A stretch of DNA of 64,000 nt from positions 186,001-250,000 of the forward strand of contig CALSNJ010000007.1 in NCBI GenBank assembly GCA_943787745.1, given 5' to 3'. The translations under genes and the position numbers were made by a program. The notes below the pieces were generated by a model. That model worked only from the letters and a program-made list of their open reading frames with translations, ran no database searches and had not been told where the DNA came from. Of the stretch, positions 1 to 8,153 are shown one piece after another (position 1 is the first letter of the stretch; each line of letters starts with the position of its first letter). This DNA comes from an uncultured Alphaproteobacteria bacterium (lineage in GTDB: Bacteria > Pseudomonadota > Alphaproteobacteria > UBA6615).

Positions 1-361
1 CCCGGTCCGCACCTGCGCGGGTGATCAGGTTCGCCACAAGCTTTGCAGATATAGGGGTTCGCGGCCCGGTTTTCCGGTCCTGACGGGCATATCCGAAATA
101 TGGAATAACCGCCGTTATCCGCCGTGCCGAGCCCCGTCGCAGAGCATCCAGGGTCACCAGAAGTTCCATCAGGTTGTCATTGGCCGGATAGGATGTCGAC
201 TGGACGACAAATACGTCCTCGCCTCGCACGTTCTCAAGAATTTCAACAAACACTTCCATATCCGAAAAACGTCGGATCGAAGCGCGTGTGAGTTCAATGT
301 TGAGATATGCCGAAATTGCTTCGGCGAGCGGACGATTGCTGTTGCACGCCAGCACCTTCAT
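1..361 (-). CDS. prs: Ribose-phosphate pyrophosphokinase (N-terminal 120 residues; cut by window start)
   Basis: Prs makes PRPP from ribose 5-phosphate and ATP for nucleotide, His and Trp synthesis in the cytoplasm. The visible N-terminus has the family's [11 protein letters not shown] region, the VFVVQS strand and the [10 protein letters not shown] segment, which contributes to ATP binding and the subunit interface. The start is the ATG at 361, preceded by a G-rich ribosome site (GGGGG). The frame is open to the window edge, so roughly the last two thirds are missing. It is the last gene of the minus-strand run that includes lgt, midA, pgeF and a lipoprotein, but the 161-base gap upstream probably carries its own promoter. 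The family assignment is secure. Confidence 0.96.
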   Translation of the reverse strand, partial: MKVLACNSNRPLAEAISAYLNIELTRASIRRFSDMEVFVEILENVRGEDVFVVQSTSYPANDNLMELLVTLDALRRGSARRITAVIPYFGYARQDRKTGPRTPISAKLVANLITRAGADR

Positions 362-522
362 CGTACTTGCCCCCACGCTGCCTTGCAGCGAATTGCGTTT
401 CTTGGAAACGCGTTGAAATCGTCGGAAAGATGCCCGGTCGAAAGTGATCGCTCTCATTTAAGCGCCGGGAAATTATCAATCCGTCATGGTCGTGTAAACA
501 ATCACCCTCTGGGGATAATCTT

Positions 523-1407
523 CTAACGTGATTCGCCGTTTGGCTTCCCGGATTCCGGTCCGGGAGGGACAAATCCTTTGCTCCAGTCGATCTGCGAGAT
601 CAACCGGACCATTCCGGTGGCGGCTGCAATGCCAGCCTGACGGGCCAGATCACCCCATTGCGTCTCGATAACCGACCTGTCGATTGGGCTCGCCTGATCA
701 ATTTTACCGATCTGGGTTTCAAACGGGTCTTTAACAACCCATGCAATGGCCACTTCACTTTGGTCATCGGGGAGGGGCGTGATCACAACATCCGCCGTTG
801 CCACAAGAGTCTCGTCGGTCGCGCTGTTTGCAACGCGTGCGCCCTGACTGCGCAATGCCTGACGCAAAGACACTTGCAGCCGGATGGCGTCGCGTTCGTT
901 GGTGCCGCGTACGTCACCGACGAATATCGGTGGTGCCTTGATTTCGCGAACTGTCTCATTCTGCACGAATTTGGCGATAGAGGGCGCCGAAGTGGCCGCA
1001 AGCCGTGCCATCAGTTCCGGGTCGGCCACGGCCCAGAGATCAACCGGTGTGCCCTCAATGCTTTGATCGTGCCGCGCGACTTCTTCGCCTTTGGGGTTGA
1101 ACAATGTCCAGGCGATAATTGCATCCCGGCCGGGGTCTATGACCTCACCTGCGAGGATCATGCTCGAACGATTGCCGCCATTTACAAAAGCCGGGACATT
1201 GCGGTCAATCAGGGCTGCGGCCATCTCGGTGGCCAGTTTCTGTGCGGTTGCCGGTGGTGCGTCGGCGACAGGCAGCACCATGATGCCGCGTGAATCCGCC
1301 AGCACGAGCAGCTCATTGGGGGTTCCTGGGTTTGCTTCGAAAGGGCGCGGCACCGGTTGGCAGGCAACCAGAACCAGAAGTGCCAGCACCAGCGTGCTAA
1401 AGCGCAC
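523..1407 (-). CDS. Putative lipoprotein of unknown function
   Basis: A 294-residue exported protein. The N-terminus is a short hydrophobic signal (STLVLALLVLVACQP) with a lipobox ending in Cys16, so it should be processed by signal peptidase II and lipid-anchored. The next residues (QPVPRPFE) lack Asp at +2, which would fit outer-membrane sorting. The rest is soluble, with two similar halves containing alternating strands and helices (for example MVLPVADAPPATAQKLATEMAAALI and the later GTNERDAIRLQVSLRQAL). I recognise no named domain. It lies 58 bases downstream of pgeF in the same direction and may be part of that operon. Lgt, encoded upstream in the same run, is the enzyme that would modify it. 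Confidence 0.75.
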   Translation of the reverse strand: MRFSTLVLALLVLVACQPVPRPFEANPGTPNELLVLADSRGIMVLPVADAPPATAQKLATEMAAALIDRNVPAFVNGGNRSSMILAGEVIDPGRDAIIAWTLFNPKGEEVARHDQSIEGTPVDLWAVADPELMARLAATSAPSIAKFVQNETVREIKAPPIFVGDVRGTNERDAIRLQVSLRQALRSQGARVANSATDETLVATADVVITPLPDDQSEVAIAWVVKDPFETQIGKIDQASPIDRSVIETQWGDLARQAGIAAATGMVRLISQIDWSKGFVPPGPESGKPNGESR

Positions 1408-1465
1408 AGCTCACCATGGTTGCCGCGATTGTCATGAATGCCAGCATGATCAGATATGGCATTGT

Positions 1466-2245
1466 TCAGGCATTCTCGATCAGGGTGATGACAGACATGT
1501 TGCGACCGTAGTCAGTTTCGCTCTTGTGACAACTGCGTCGGTAACTGAAGAAGTCCATGTCGTCATACGTGTCATGGCCGGTCACGGCTGTGTTGTGAAG
1601 TCCGGTCTGTGCAAGCCGACTGCGGACATAGGCCGGAAGATCGAAGAGGAGCCGGTCCGAACCGGTCTTCTCGACAAAATACTGCGCGTTGGCCTGATCC
1701 TGTTCGAGGAAGGGTGTTGGAAATTCCGGACCAACTTCATAGGACGCGGGCCCAATACATGGTCCGACGGCTGCGGTGATGTTTTCGATTCTTGCACCGC
1801 GTTCCTGCATGGCGGCGATTGTCGCGGCGACAACGCCGTCGACCGCGCCACGCCATCCGGCATGTGCGGCTCCGATAACGCCAGCCTTTGAATCGGCCAT
1901 GAGAACAGGTGCACAGTCGGCCGCAAGGACGCCGATTGTGGTCCCCGGTCGGGTGCAGACAAGCGCGTCGGCCTCGGGGGGATTGCCGGACCAGCCTTCG
2001 TCTGCGTCAACAACACGCGCAGAGTGCACCTGATAGAGTGTGTGCAGACGGCTTGGGTCCGCCCCGATGACCCGCGCGGCGCGGGACCTGTTCTCTCGTA
2101 CATGTTCGGGATCGTCATTTGAGCCAAGACCGCAGTTCAGCCCGGCATAGATGCCGCCGCTGACCCCGCCTGCACGCGAGAGAAACGCATGGCGAATGCC
2201 AGGCATGCGCTTCAAATTGTCTGCGGTAACGTGTGGGGAGATCAT
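1466..2245 (-). CDS. pgeF: PgeF/YfiH family laccase-domain protein (purine nucleoside phosphorylase / peptidoglycan editing factor)
   Basis: A 259-residue DUF152/YfiH protein. Family members act on purine nucleosides, and E. coli YfiH removes mis-incorporated residues from peptidoglycan precursors. Visible family motifs are the N-terminal HAFLSRAGGVS, the VHSARV His, the LAADCAPVL Cys, the AHAGWRG His and the terminal RSCHKSETDYGRN. I chose the ATG at 2245 because it begins 5 bases past the midA stop and directly precedes the conserved region. A longer in-frame reading would lie entirely inside midA. It appears translationally coupled to midA. Confident on family; the physiological substrate is not visible from sequence. 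Confidence 0.93.
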   Translation of the reverse strand: MISPHVTADNLKRMPGIRHAFLSRAGGVSGGIYAGLNCGLGSNDDPEHVRENRSRAARVIGADPSRLHTLYQVHSARVVDADEGWSGNPPEADALVCTRPGTTIGVLAADCAPVLMADSKAGVIGAAHAGWRGAVDGVVAATIAAMQERGARIENITAAVGPCIGPASYEVGPEFPTPFLEQDQANAQYFVEKTGSDRLLFDLPAYVRSRLAQTGLHNTAVTGHDTYDDMDFFSYRRSCHKSETDYGRNMSVITLIENA

Positions 2246-2249
2246 GTGC

Positions 2250-3422
2250 TTAGCTGTCTGAATCGAACCCGGCAAGGCTTGAAAGGCCTTTGTGGGATAT
2301 CGCCATTGCCTTGAATAGGGTGCCCATTTCAGCGGGTGCAATCAAGCGCGTCACAGCAGTGCGCAGTTGATGTGCCTGAGAAACATTTGCGCGCTTCAAT
2401 AGAATATTCGCGCGTTCAAGGATCCCGAGCCGCTGCAGGAATACCCCCTGATCCACCGGTCCCCAGACCTTTGTGCCTGCGTTTTGAGCTGTATCGCCGA
2501 CAAGCTGAAAATCCACATGGGCAGTCAGGTCGCAGTCCCCGGGTCGCTCCAGAGGGTCCACCGGTTTGTGTTTGCGTACCGCCTGCAATGTTTGTCCGGT
2601 CGCGTGCTGGGTATATCCGTAATCGACAATGAGGCCGGCGCCGCTGTTCAGCAATATGTGGTGAGCCATGTCGGAAACGAAATCGCGGACCGCAGGTGCG
2701 AACTCAAAGATCGTGCCTTCCTCCGCCTGTGCGAGCTGCCGTGTGATTGCGCCGAGTGGCAGGCGCTTGGAACGGTCAATGGCGAAGCAGAAGCGGTCAT
2801 GTGCCGGGTCATGTGCAACGACCCGTTCGCACCAGTTGTCGCCGTGTTTCACGTATTGTTCCACAGGCAAGGCGTCGAGAAATTCGTTGGCCAGAAAGAT
2901 AACCGGTGTCCGGCCAAGGTCAGGTAAGGCTGAGTGCCAGGTGATGTTCTCACCTTGCAGCGCCTGTTGCTGTATCTCCCGCAGGACCGGGCTGGTTTCC
3001 ACCATGTGAACACTTGCCGCTGCCCGACATGCGGGTACCTGACGCAGGGCGCGCAGGGCGTCTGACATCAGGGTGCCGCGTCCTGGTCCGAGTTCGATCA
3101 GTGCAAAGGCACGCGGTGACCCCATGGCTTGCCATGTATCGGCGCACCACAATCCGATCAGTTCTCCAAAAACCTGCGAAATTTCCGGTGCGGTTGTGAA
3201 ATCGCCGGCTACACCAAACGGATCGCGTGTCGTGTAATAGCCGCCATCCGCGTCGCCCAGTGCGGATTGCATGAATTCGGCGACACTGACATGCCCCGCG
3301 GCAGCGATCTTTGACTTCAGGTGGTCGACAACCGGGTTTGCAACGGTTTCTGCATCCGGATCAGTTTCCGGATGACCGCGTTGTGCCGTGTTCCCGAGAG
3401 GGTTTGTGCTCGAGCCGTTCAT
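2250..3422 (-). CDS. Class I SAM-dependent methyltransferase, MidA/NDUFAF7 family
   Basis: A 390-residue protein of the DUF185 family. The eukaryotic relative NDUFAF7/MidA methylates an arginine of complex I subunit NDUFS2 during assembly; the bacterial role is inferred by homology. Visible features are GGYYTTRDPFGVAGDFTTAP near the N-terminus, the SAM-binding loop IELGPGRGTLM, the motif IFLANEFLDALPV, and VDYGY followed by DLTAHVDF. The only in-frame start before the conserved core is the ATG at 3422, so the first about 20 codons overlap the end of lgt (stop at 3361) in another frame. Placement between lgt and pgeF suggests co-transcription. Confidence 0.92.
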   Translation of the reverse strand: MNGSSTNPLGNTAQRGHPETDPDAETVANPVVDHLKSKIAAAGHVSVAEFMQSALGDADGGYYTTRDPFGVAGDFTTAPEISQVFGELIGLWCADTWQAMGSPRAFALIELGPGRGTLMSDALRALRQVPACRAAASVHMVETSPVLREIQQQALQGENITWHSALPDLGRTPVIFLANEFLDALPVEQYVKHGDNWCERVVAHDPAHDRFCFAIDRSKRLPLGAITRQLAQAEEGTIFEFAPAVRDFVSDMAHHILLNSGAGLIVDYGYTQHATGQTLQAVRKHKPVDPLERPGDCDLTAHVDFQLVGDTAQNAGTKVWGPVDQGVFLQRLGILERANILLKRANVSQAHQLRTAVTRLIAPAEMGTLFKAMAISHKGLSSLAGFDSDS

Positions 3423-4218
3423 GACGAACGGCATAGACGATGAACACGATGCCCGCAATGATGATTGGTGCCGACAGGATTTGCCCCATCGTGATGTTGC
3501 CCAAAAGGAACCCGCCATCTCCGACATAGGTGTCGGGTTGCCGGAACAGTTCGACGTAACTGCGGGCCGCGCCGTAGCCCACCAGGAAAACGCCGGCTAT
3601 CAATCCGGGACGGTCCCGCCCATGGGCAAAGCGGGCGAGGGCAAAAAGAATCACGAACAGCAACAGCCCTTCGAGCCCCGCTTCATAGAGCTGACTTGGG
3701 TGACGACCAAGCTCTCCGCCCGTCGGAAAGACAAAGGCCCAGGGCACGTCTGTCACGCGTCCGTACAATTCCCCGTTTATGAAATTGGCCAGACGTCCGA
3801 AGAACAATCCGATTGGCGCCGCTGCGGCCACCAGATCGGCAAGGGAGAGCACGTTGATCTGATACCGGCGCGCGTAAAAGAAAGTCGCGGCCACAATGCC
3901 AAGCAATCCGCCATGGAACGACATGCCGCCGTTCCAGACGGCAAGAATTTGCGATGGGTTCTCCAGGAAATAGCCCGGCTGATAGAAGCCAACGAATCCG
4001 AGGCGCCCGCCGACGATCACCCCGACAATTGCCCAGCTGAAAAAATCGCCGACCTGTTGCCGGGTCATCGTCATCGGGGGCCGACGCAGGAGCCACAGGA
4101 TATAGCCCCAGCCCGCAAGCAGCCCGGCAATGAAGGCAAGCGCATACCAACGGATCACAATAATGCCGAGATCCAGCGCGACGGGATCAAAGTCTGGAAA
4201 GGAAAGAGGACCGTTCAT
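3361..4218 (-). CDS. lgt: Prolipoprotein diacylglyceryl transferase
   Basis: Lgt transfers diacylglycerol from phosphatidylglycerol to the lipobox Cys of prolipoproteins in the inner membrane, the first step of lipoprotein maturation. The 285-residue sequence has seven or so hydrophobic segments. It shows the conserved IRWYALAFIAGLL start, GGRLGFVGFY, the catalytic-region His in GGMSFHGGLLG, the signature GRLANFINGELYGR, and HPSQLYEAGLEG. The length is normal. It starts 11 bases after the hldD stop, so it is probably in one transcript with it. The 3' end overlaps the start of midA. Confidence 0.98.
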   Translation of the reverse strand: MNGPLSFPDFDPVALDLGIIVIRWYALAFIAGLLAGWGYILWLLRRPPMTMTRQQVGDFFSWAIVGVIVGGRLGFVGFYQPGYFLENPSQILAVWNGGMSFHGGLLGIVAATFFYARRYQINVLSLADLVAAAAPIGLFFGRLANFINGELYGRVTDVPWAFVFPTGGELGRHPSQLYEAGLEGLLLFVILFALARFAHGRDRPGLIAGVFLVGYGAARSYVELFRQPDTYVGDGGFLLGNITMGQILSAPIIIAGIVFIVYAVRHERLEHKPSREHGTTRSSGN

Positions 4219-4229
4219 GGTGTACCGCG

Positions 4230-5207
4230 CTAGACGTAGAGATCGTTGCTCTCGAGGTAGTCGCCGACATAGGAGCGGACACCGTCTTCGAGCGATATGA
4301 ACGGCTGATCGTAGCCAGCGTTGCGCAACCGGTCCATTCGCGCTTCCGTGAAGTATTGGTACTGGTTGCGGACATTGGCGGGCATATCGATGTAGTCAAT
4401 ATCGGGTTGCAGGCCCAGCGTGTCGAAGATCGCTTTGGCCAGATCATCGAAGGACCGGGCCTTTCCGGTACCCAGATTGAAGATGCCGCTCACCTCTGAT
4501 GCGTCGAGCAGCCACCGCATCACGGATACGGTATCGGCGACATGAACAAAATCGCGCAGCTGACCTCCATCGGTGTAGTCGGGGTCATGGGATTTAAAGA
4601 GACGTGCTATTTCCGTCTCGCGAATCTGCTGCCAGAACTGAGGGACGACGCTGCGTTGCCCGCCCTTGTGGTATTCGTTCGGGCCATAGACGTTGAAAAA
4701 GCGCAGCCCGGCCCATTGGGGCGGCGCAAAGCCCATATGGGCCATCTGAACGGCCGCGCGGTCAAACATCAGCTTTGACCAGCCATAGGGGTTGAGTGGC
4801 TTTTGCCGCTGTAATGCCGCGAGATCATTGTTGTCGTCGAATCCGTTCTCGCCGTTTCCGTAGGTGGCGGCAGAGGAGGCATAGATGAACGGCACGTTGT
4901 GCGCCGTTGCCCATTCCCACAGGCGCAGGCTCAGAAGATAGTTGTTCCGCATGACCAGATCGACATTGCGTTCCACTGTCGATGAGATGGCTCCCATATG
5001 AAAGATCGCATCGGGCGTATGGCCTGATGTGGCCAGCCATTCGAGCAGGGCGTCGGGCGGGACAATTTCCAATGTGCCGCGTTTTTCCAGATTGGCCTGA
5101 TTGGACTCATCGACCACATCACTGACAACGATTTCGCCGCCAGCCTCGGCAAGGCCTGCCACAAGGTTGGAGCCGATAAAGCCCGCGCCACCTGTCACCA
5201 GATACAT
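4230..5207 (-). CDS. hldD: ADP-L-glycero-D-manno-heptose 6-epimerase
   Basis: HldD (RfaD/GmhD) converts ADP-D-glycero-D-manno-heptose to the L-glycero form for the lipopolysaccharide inner core. This is a 325-residue extended-SDR enzyme. It starts with the NAD(P) loop TGGAGFIGSN, followed by the catalytic SSAATYG and the YGWSK pair (Tyr and Lys), and the family hallmarks FFNVYGPNEYHKGGQ and DGGQLRDFVHV. I placed the start at ATG 5207, which has a strong AAGGGAG ribosome site and immediately precedes the nucleotide-binding loop; upstream codons do not look conserved. It implies an LPS-bearing cell with heptose in the core. Confidence 0.96.
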   Translation of the reverse strand: MYLVTGGAGFIGSNLVAGLAEAGGEIVVSDVVDESNQANLEKRGTLEIVPPDALLEWLATSGHTPDAIFHMGAISSTVERNVDLVMRNNYLLSLRLWEWATAHNVPFIYASSAATYGNGENGFDDNNDLAALQRQKPLNPYGWSKLMFDRAAVQMAHMGFAPPQWAGLRFFNVYGPNEYHKGGQRSVVPQFWQQIRETEIARLFKSHDPDYTDGGQLRDFVHVADTVSVMRWLLDASEVSGIFNLGTGKARSFDDLAKAIFDTLGLQPDIDYIDMPANVRNQYQYFTEARMDRLRNAGYDQPFISLEDGVRSYVGDYLESNDLYV

Positions 5208-5326
5208 GCACCACTCCCTTTGTTGGTGGGATTTATAGGCGCGTGCGACGGCGCGCCGCAATCTTCCGGCCTTGTTCCTGCCCTATTGGGGGGCGTAGTG
5301 TCAGGGGCTGACAAGGAGTGATCAAC

Positions 5327-5620
5327 GTGCAGACACGAAGCCGAATTCTTGATGATATTGCCCGCCTTACCAATGGTGCAGCGGGTGTGGCGAGCGGAAT
5401 GCGTGACGAAGTTGAAACCCTCGTCCAGCACCGTCTTGAGCGGGTTCTGGAAGGCTTGGATCTTGTCCGCCGCGAGGAGTTCGAGGCTGTCGAGGCCGTC
5501 GCGATCAAGGCCCGTGAAGAGCAAGAGGCGCTTGAAAAGCGTGTTGCCGCATTGGAAAAGAAGCTGGCCGCATCTGCCCGCAAAAAGGCCCCGGCGAAGC
5601 CGAAAACCGACAAATCCTGA
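5327..5620 (+). CDS. UbiK-like accessory factor (BMFP domain protein)
   Basis: A 97-residue BMFP (COG2960) protein. E. coli UbiK is an accessory factor for aerobic ubiquinone biosynthesis and binds lipids through an amphipathic helix. This sequence starts QTRSRILDDIARLTNGAAGV, with a long coiled coil and a Lys/Ala/Pro-rich tail (ASARKKAPAKPK). Of two in-frame GTG codons, 5327 is preferred because AAGGAG sits 8 bases upstream; the GTG at 5318 overlaps that ribosome site. It is divergent from hldD and begins a plus-strand run with a YbjN-like gene and proC. Confidence 0.85.
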   Translation: MQTRSRILDDIARLTNGAAGVASGMRDEVETLVQHRLERVLEGLDLVRREEFEAVEAVAIKAREEQEALEKRVAALEKKLAASARKKAPAKPKTDKS

Positions 5621-5817
5621 CCATTTGCGGGACCGAACGCTCGCGATCTGGGAAAATTTACTGTCCACAGCCGCGGCGGTTGCGACGCAGTCTGGCTTCG
5701 TGACAGTCTACCGCCAGTAGTGGTTAGGCCCTGCAATTACACAATATTTCGTATCTCTTTCAATATATTGTGGATTTGGAGGGCGGGAACCGGATGGCGC
5801 TCAGGAGGCCGGTTTAT

Positions 5818-6318
5818 ATGGGCAATTTGTCCCAATCCATCTTCGATCAAACGATGCATCCACTCGATCTGGTGGAGGAGACCGTTGCCATGCGCGACTG
5901 GTCCCTCGAACGCACCGCGCGCGATGAGTTGATCGCCGAGGCTGGCGGTCGCTGGTGCGACTACCATGCGATTTTCAACTGGATTGAAGAAATTGGTGCG
6001 TTGCAGATCACCTGTGCCTTCGATGTACGGACCCCGCCCGAGCGCCGGGCGTCCGTGCATGAATTGCTGGCAGTACTGAACGAGCGCCTCGGCATCGGTC
6101 ATTTTGACGTTGGTGCCCAAGACGGCCTGCCTGCCTATCGGCATGCCTTGTTGTTGCGGGGCGGGTCGCTCTCGGCTGAACAGGTCGAGGATATGATTGA
6201 TATTGCACTGCATGAACTCGATCGCTTCTATCCGGCGTTCCAGTATGTGGTCTGGGGCAACCAGAGCGCTCAGACCGCTGTCAGTTCAGTCGTTTTTGAG
6301 ACTGTCGGCGAAGCCTGA
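5818..6318 (+). CDS. YbjN domain-containing protein
   Basis: A 166-residue soluble protein of the YbjN family, which has a type III secretion chaperone-like fold and no settled biochemical role. Segments typical of the family are HPLDLVEETVAMRDWSLER near the start, the central strand LQITCAFDVR, then HELLAVLNERLGIGHFDV and HALLLRGG. The start at ATG 5818 is chosen for the AGGAGG site 9 bases upstream; other in-frame starts at 5770 and 5794 have weaker sites. The 197 bases before it contain no other gene. It is followed by proC 23 bases later. The function is unknown. Confidence 0.85.
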   Translation: MGNLSQSIFDQTMHPLDLVEETVAMRDWSLERTARDELIAEAGGRWCDYHAIFNWIEEIGALQITCAFDVRTPPERRASVHELLAVLNERLGIGHFDVGAQDGLPAYRHALLLRGGSLSAEQVEDMIDIALHELDRFYPAFQYVVWGNQSAQTAVSSVVFETVGEA

Positions 6319-6341
6319 CCAACGCAAGCTAGGACGCAATC

Positions 6342-7148
6342 GTGGCCAATCCTGATTCCATACTTCTCGTCGGTTGCGGCAAGATGGGCAGCGCCCTGAT
6401 GGCGGGCTGGATTGACCGCGGCACGTCCCCTGAGAGCATCTTTGTTGTCGATCCGGCTGCGGCGGCCTTGCCGGTCGGGGTTTCTGGCGGTGGGTCTATC
6501 GACGATATTCCTCAGAATTTTCTGCCATCGGTTGTGGTGTTGGCGGTCAAGCCACAGGTGATGGACGCCGTGGTGGCCCCATACGTGAAATTGGTGGCAC
6601 CCGAGACCGTTTTTCTGTCGATTGCAGCTGGGCGCAATGTGGCGTCCTTCGAGGCCCTGCTGGGCGCGGATGCGGGTATTGTGCGCGCCATGCCAAACAC
6701 ACCTGCCGCTGTGGGCCGGGGCATTACGGTTCTGTTTGCGAATACGCTTGTCAGCGCGGCCCAACGGTTGTCCTGCGAAACACTGTTGTCCGCCGTGGGT
6801 AAGGTCGCCTGGATCGACGAGGAAGCCCATATGGACGCCGTTACAGGCGTGTCAGGCAGTGGCCCAGCCTATGTGTTCCACCTTGTCGAAGCCATGGCGC
6901 AAGCCGGTATTGCGGCGGGCCTGCCTTCAGACCTGGCGATGACGCTGGCCCGGGAAACTGTGGCCGGGAGCGGCGAATTGTTGGCGCAAAGCGATGAAAG
7001 TGCTGCGACCCTACGCGAGAATGTGACCAGCCCGGGCGGGACGACCGCTGCAGCACTGGACATCCTGATGGCTGACGACGGCCTTGCGAAACTGATGACA
7101 GCAGCGATCCTGCGCGCCACGGAACGTTCTCGCGAACTCGCCGGATAG
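6342..7148 (+). CDS. proC: Pyrroline-5-carboxylate reductase
   Basis: ProC reduces 1-pyrroline-5-carboxylate to L-proline with NAD(P)H, the last step of proline synthesis. The 268 residues carry the N-terminal Rossmann motif LLVGCGKMGSALMAGW, the VLAVKPQ strand, RAMPNTPA and the C-terminal signature AVTGVSGSGPAYVF followed by NVTSPGGTTAAAL. Translation starts at GTG 6342 with an AGGAC ribosome site. The length is usual for the family. It sits between the YbjN-like gene and a TetR-like regulator in the same direction. Confidence 0.97.
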   Translation: MANPDSILLVGCGKMGSALMAGWIDRGTSPESIFVVDPAAAALPVGVSGGGSIDDIPQNFLPSVVVLAVKPQVMDAVVAPYVKLVAPETVFLSIAAGRNVASFEALLGADAGIVRAMPNTPAAVGRGITVLFANTLVSAAQRLSCETLLSAVGKVAWIDEEAHMDAVTGVSGSGPAYVFHLVEAMAQAGIAAGLPSDLAMTLARETVAGSGELLAQSDESAATLRENVTSPGGTTAAALDILMADDGLAKLMTAAILRATERSRELAG

Positions 7149-7188
7149 GCCTGTCACAGCTCTGACTTTGCGGTACATTCATTCCGCT

Positions 7189-7803
7189 ATGATCGATACC
7201 CCGAATGACCTCACTGAGCGATTGACGCACGCTATGCTGGCCTGCGTACGTGACCATGGCTGGCGGGGCCTGACAATGGAGCGCTTTGCGACAGCGGCCG
7301 ACCTCACCCCGGCGGAGTTGTATGCGGTTTGTCCAGGCCGGACCGAGCTCCTCAATATGTTTGCGCGCCATATTGATCTGGCGAGTGTCGCTGGAATAGG
7401 GCCGGTGCCCGACGATCCGGATGCCCGTTTTGATCAGCTCTTGGACATTATGATGATGCGGTTCGAAGCGCTCCAGCCTCACCGCGATAGCGTGGCGGTT
7501 ATTATTCAGGATGTGATGCGTGAACCGGAAACCCTGCTGGGCCTTTTGCCGCAGAGTCAGCGGAGTTTCGCATTTGTTGCGAAGATGTCCGGGTTTCCCC
7601 ATGACGGCGTTCGCGGGAAGGTGTTCGCCAAGGCCTTGTCGGCTGTGTGGTTGTCCACGCAACGGGTCTGGTTGCGCGATGAAAGTGCAGAACTGACAGA
7701 GACGATGCATGCTCTGGATCGCAATTTACGCCGCGCGCTCGAAACGCTTGCGCCGTTTCTGGGCCGGGAACTTGCGCCTTTGAAGCCGGCTGAAGAGGAC
7801 TGA
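7189..7803 (+). CDS. TetR-like / COQ9-like helix-turn-helix protein
   Basis: A 204-residue protein with an N-terminal TetR-type DNA-binding region: LTHAMLACVRDHGWRGLTMERFA, then TPAELYAVCPGRTELLNMFARH as the recognition helix region. The C-terminal domain is all helical and resembles the COQ9/TetR group. I prefer ATG 7189 over the TTG at 7168, as no conserved residues lie between, although neither start has a clear ribosome site. The next gene starts 1 base after the stop, so it is probably co-expressed with the tRNA-binding protein. Whether it regulates DNA or binds lipids as COQ9 does cannot be told from sequence. Confidence 0.78.
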   Translation: MIDTPNDLTERLTHAMLACVRDHGWRGLTMERFATAADLTPAELYAVCPGRTELLNMFARHIDLASVAGIGPVPDDPDARFDQLLDIMMMRFEALQPHRDSVAVIIQDVMREPETLLGLLPQSQRSFAFVAKMSGFPHDGVRGKVFAKALSAVWLSTQRVWLRDESAELTETMHALDRNLRRALETLAPFLGRELAPLKPAEED

Positions 7804-7804
7804 G

Positions 7805-8143
7805 GTGAGCGAAATATCATTTGAGGATTTCGCCAAGGTGGATGTGCGCGTGGGAACTGTTGTGGAAGCTCAGGCTTTTCCTGAAGCGCGACGCCCGGCG
7901 ATCAAGCTTTGGGTCGATTTTGGTTCCGAGCTTGGTGTTCGCAAGACGTCGGCTCAGCTAACCGTGCACTACACACCCGAGAAACTCGTTGGGCGGCAGG
8001 TGGCAGCGGTGGTCAATTTTCCCGCCAAGCAGATCGGGAAATTCATGTCCGAAATTCTTGTACTTGGGTTTCCTGATTCTGACGGTGCGGTGGTGTTGCT
8101 CAATGTTGACGAGAATGTGCCTGACGGTGGACGTCTTTTCTGA
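7805..8143 (+). CDS. csaA: CsaA-like tRNA-binding domain protein
   Basis: A 112-residue stand-alone EMAP/tRNA-binding OB-fold protein. CsaA of Bacillus has tRNA-binding and export-chaperone activity, and the bacterial role is usually inferred from that. The sequence follows the family closely: SFEDFAKVDVRVGTVVEA, then ARRPAIKLWVDFG, KTSAQLTVHYTPEKLVGRQV, VVNFPAKQIGKFMSE and VLGFPDSDGAVVLL. It starts at GTG 7805, one base after the TetR-like stop, and the AGGTGA context suggests coupling. It ends 10 bases before the convergent histidine-kinase gene. Confidence 0.92.
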   Translation: MSEISFEDFAKVDVRVGTVVEAQAFPEARRPAIKLWVDFGSELGVRKTSAQLTVHYTPEKLVGRQVAAVVNFPAKQIGKFMSEILVLGFPDSDGAVVLLNVDENVPDGGRLF

Positions 8144-8153
8144 AGGGTAGGCC

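Noticed and set aside
658-1293. 211-codon plus-strand frame opposite the lipoprotein gene
   Set aside because: Antisense shadow of a well-formed lipoprotein gene; the translation has no family features and no ribosome site.
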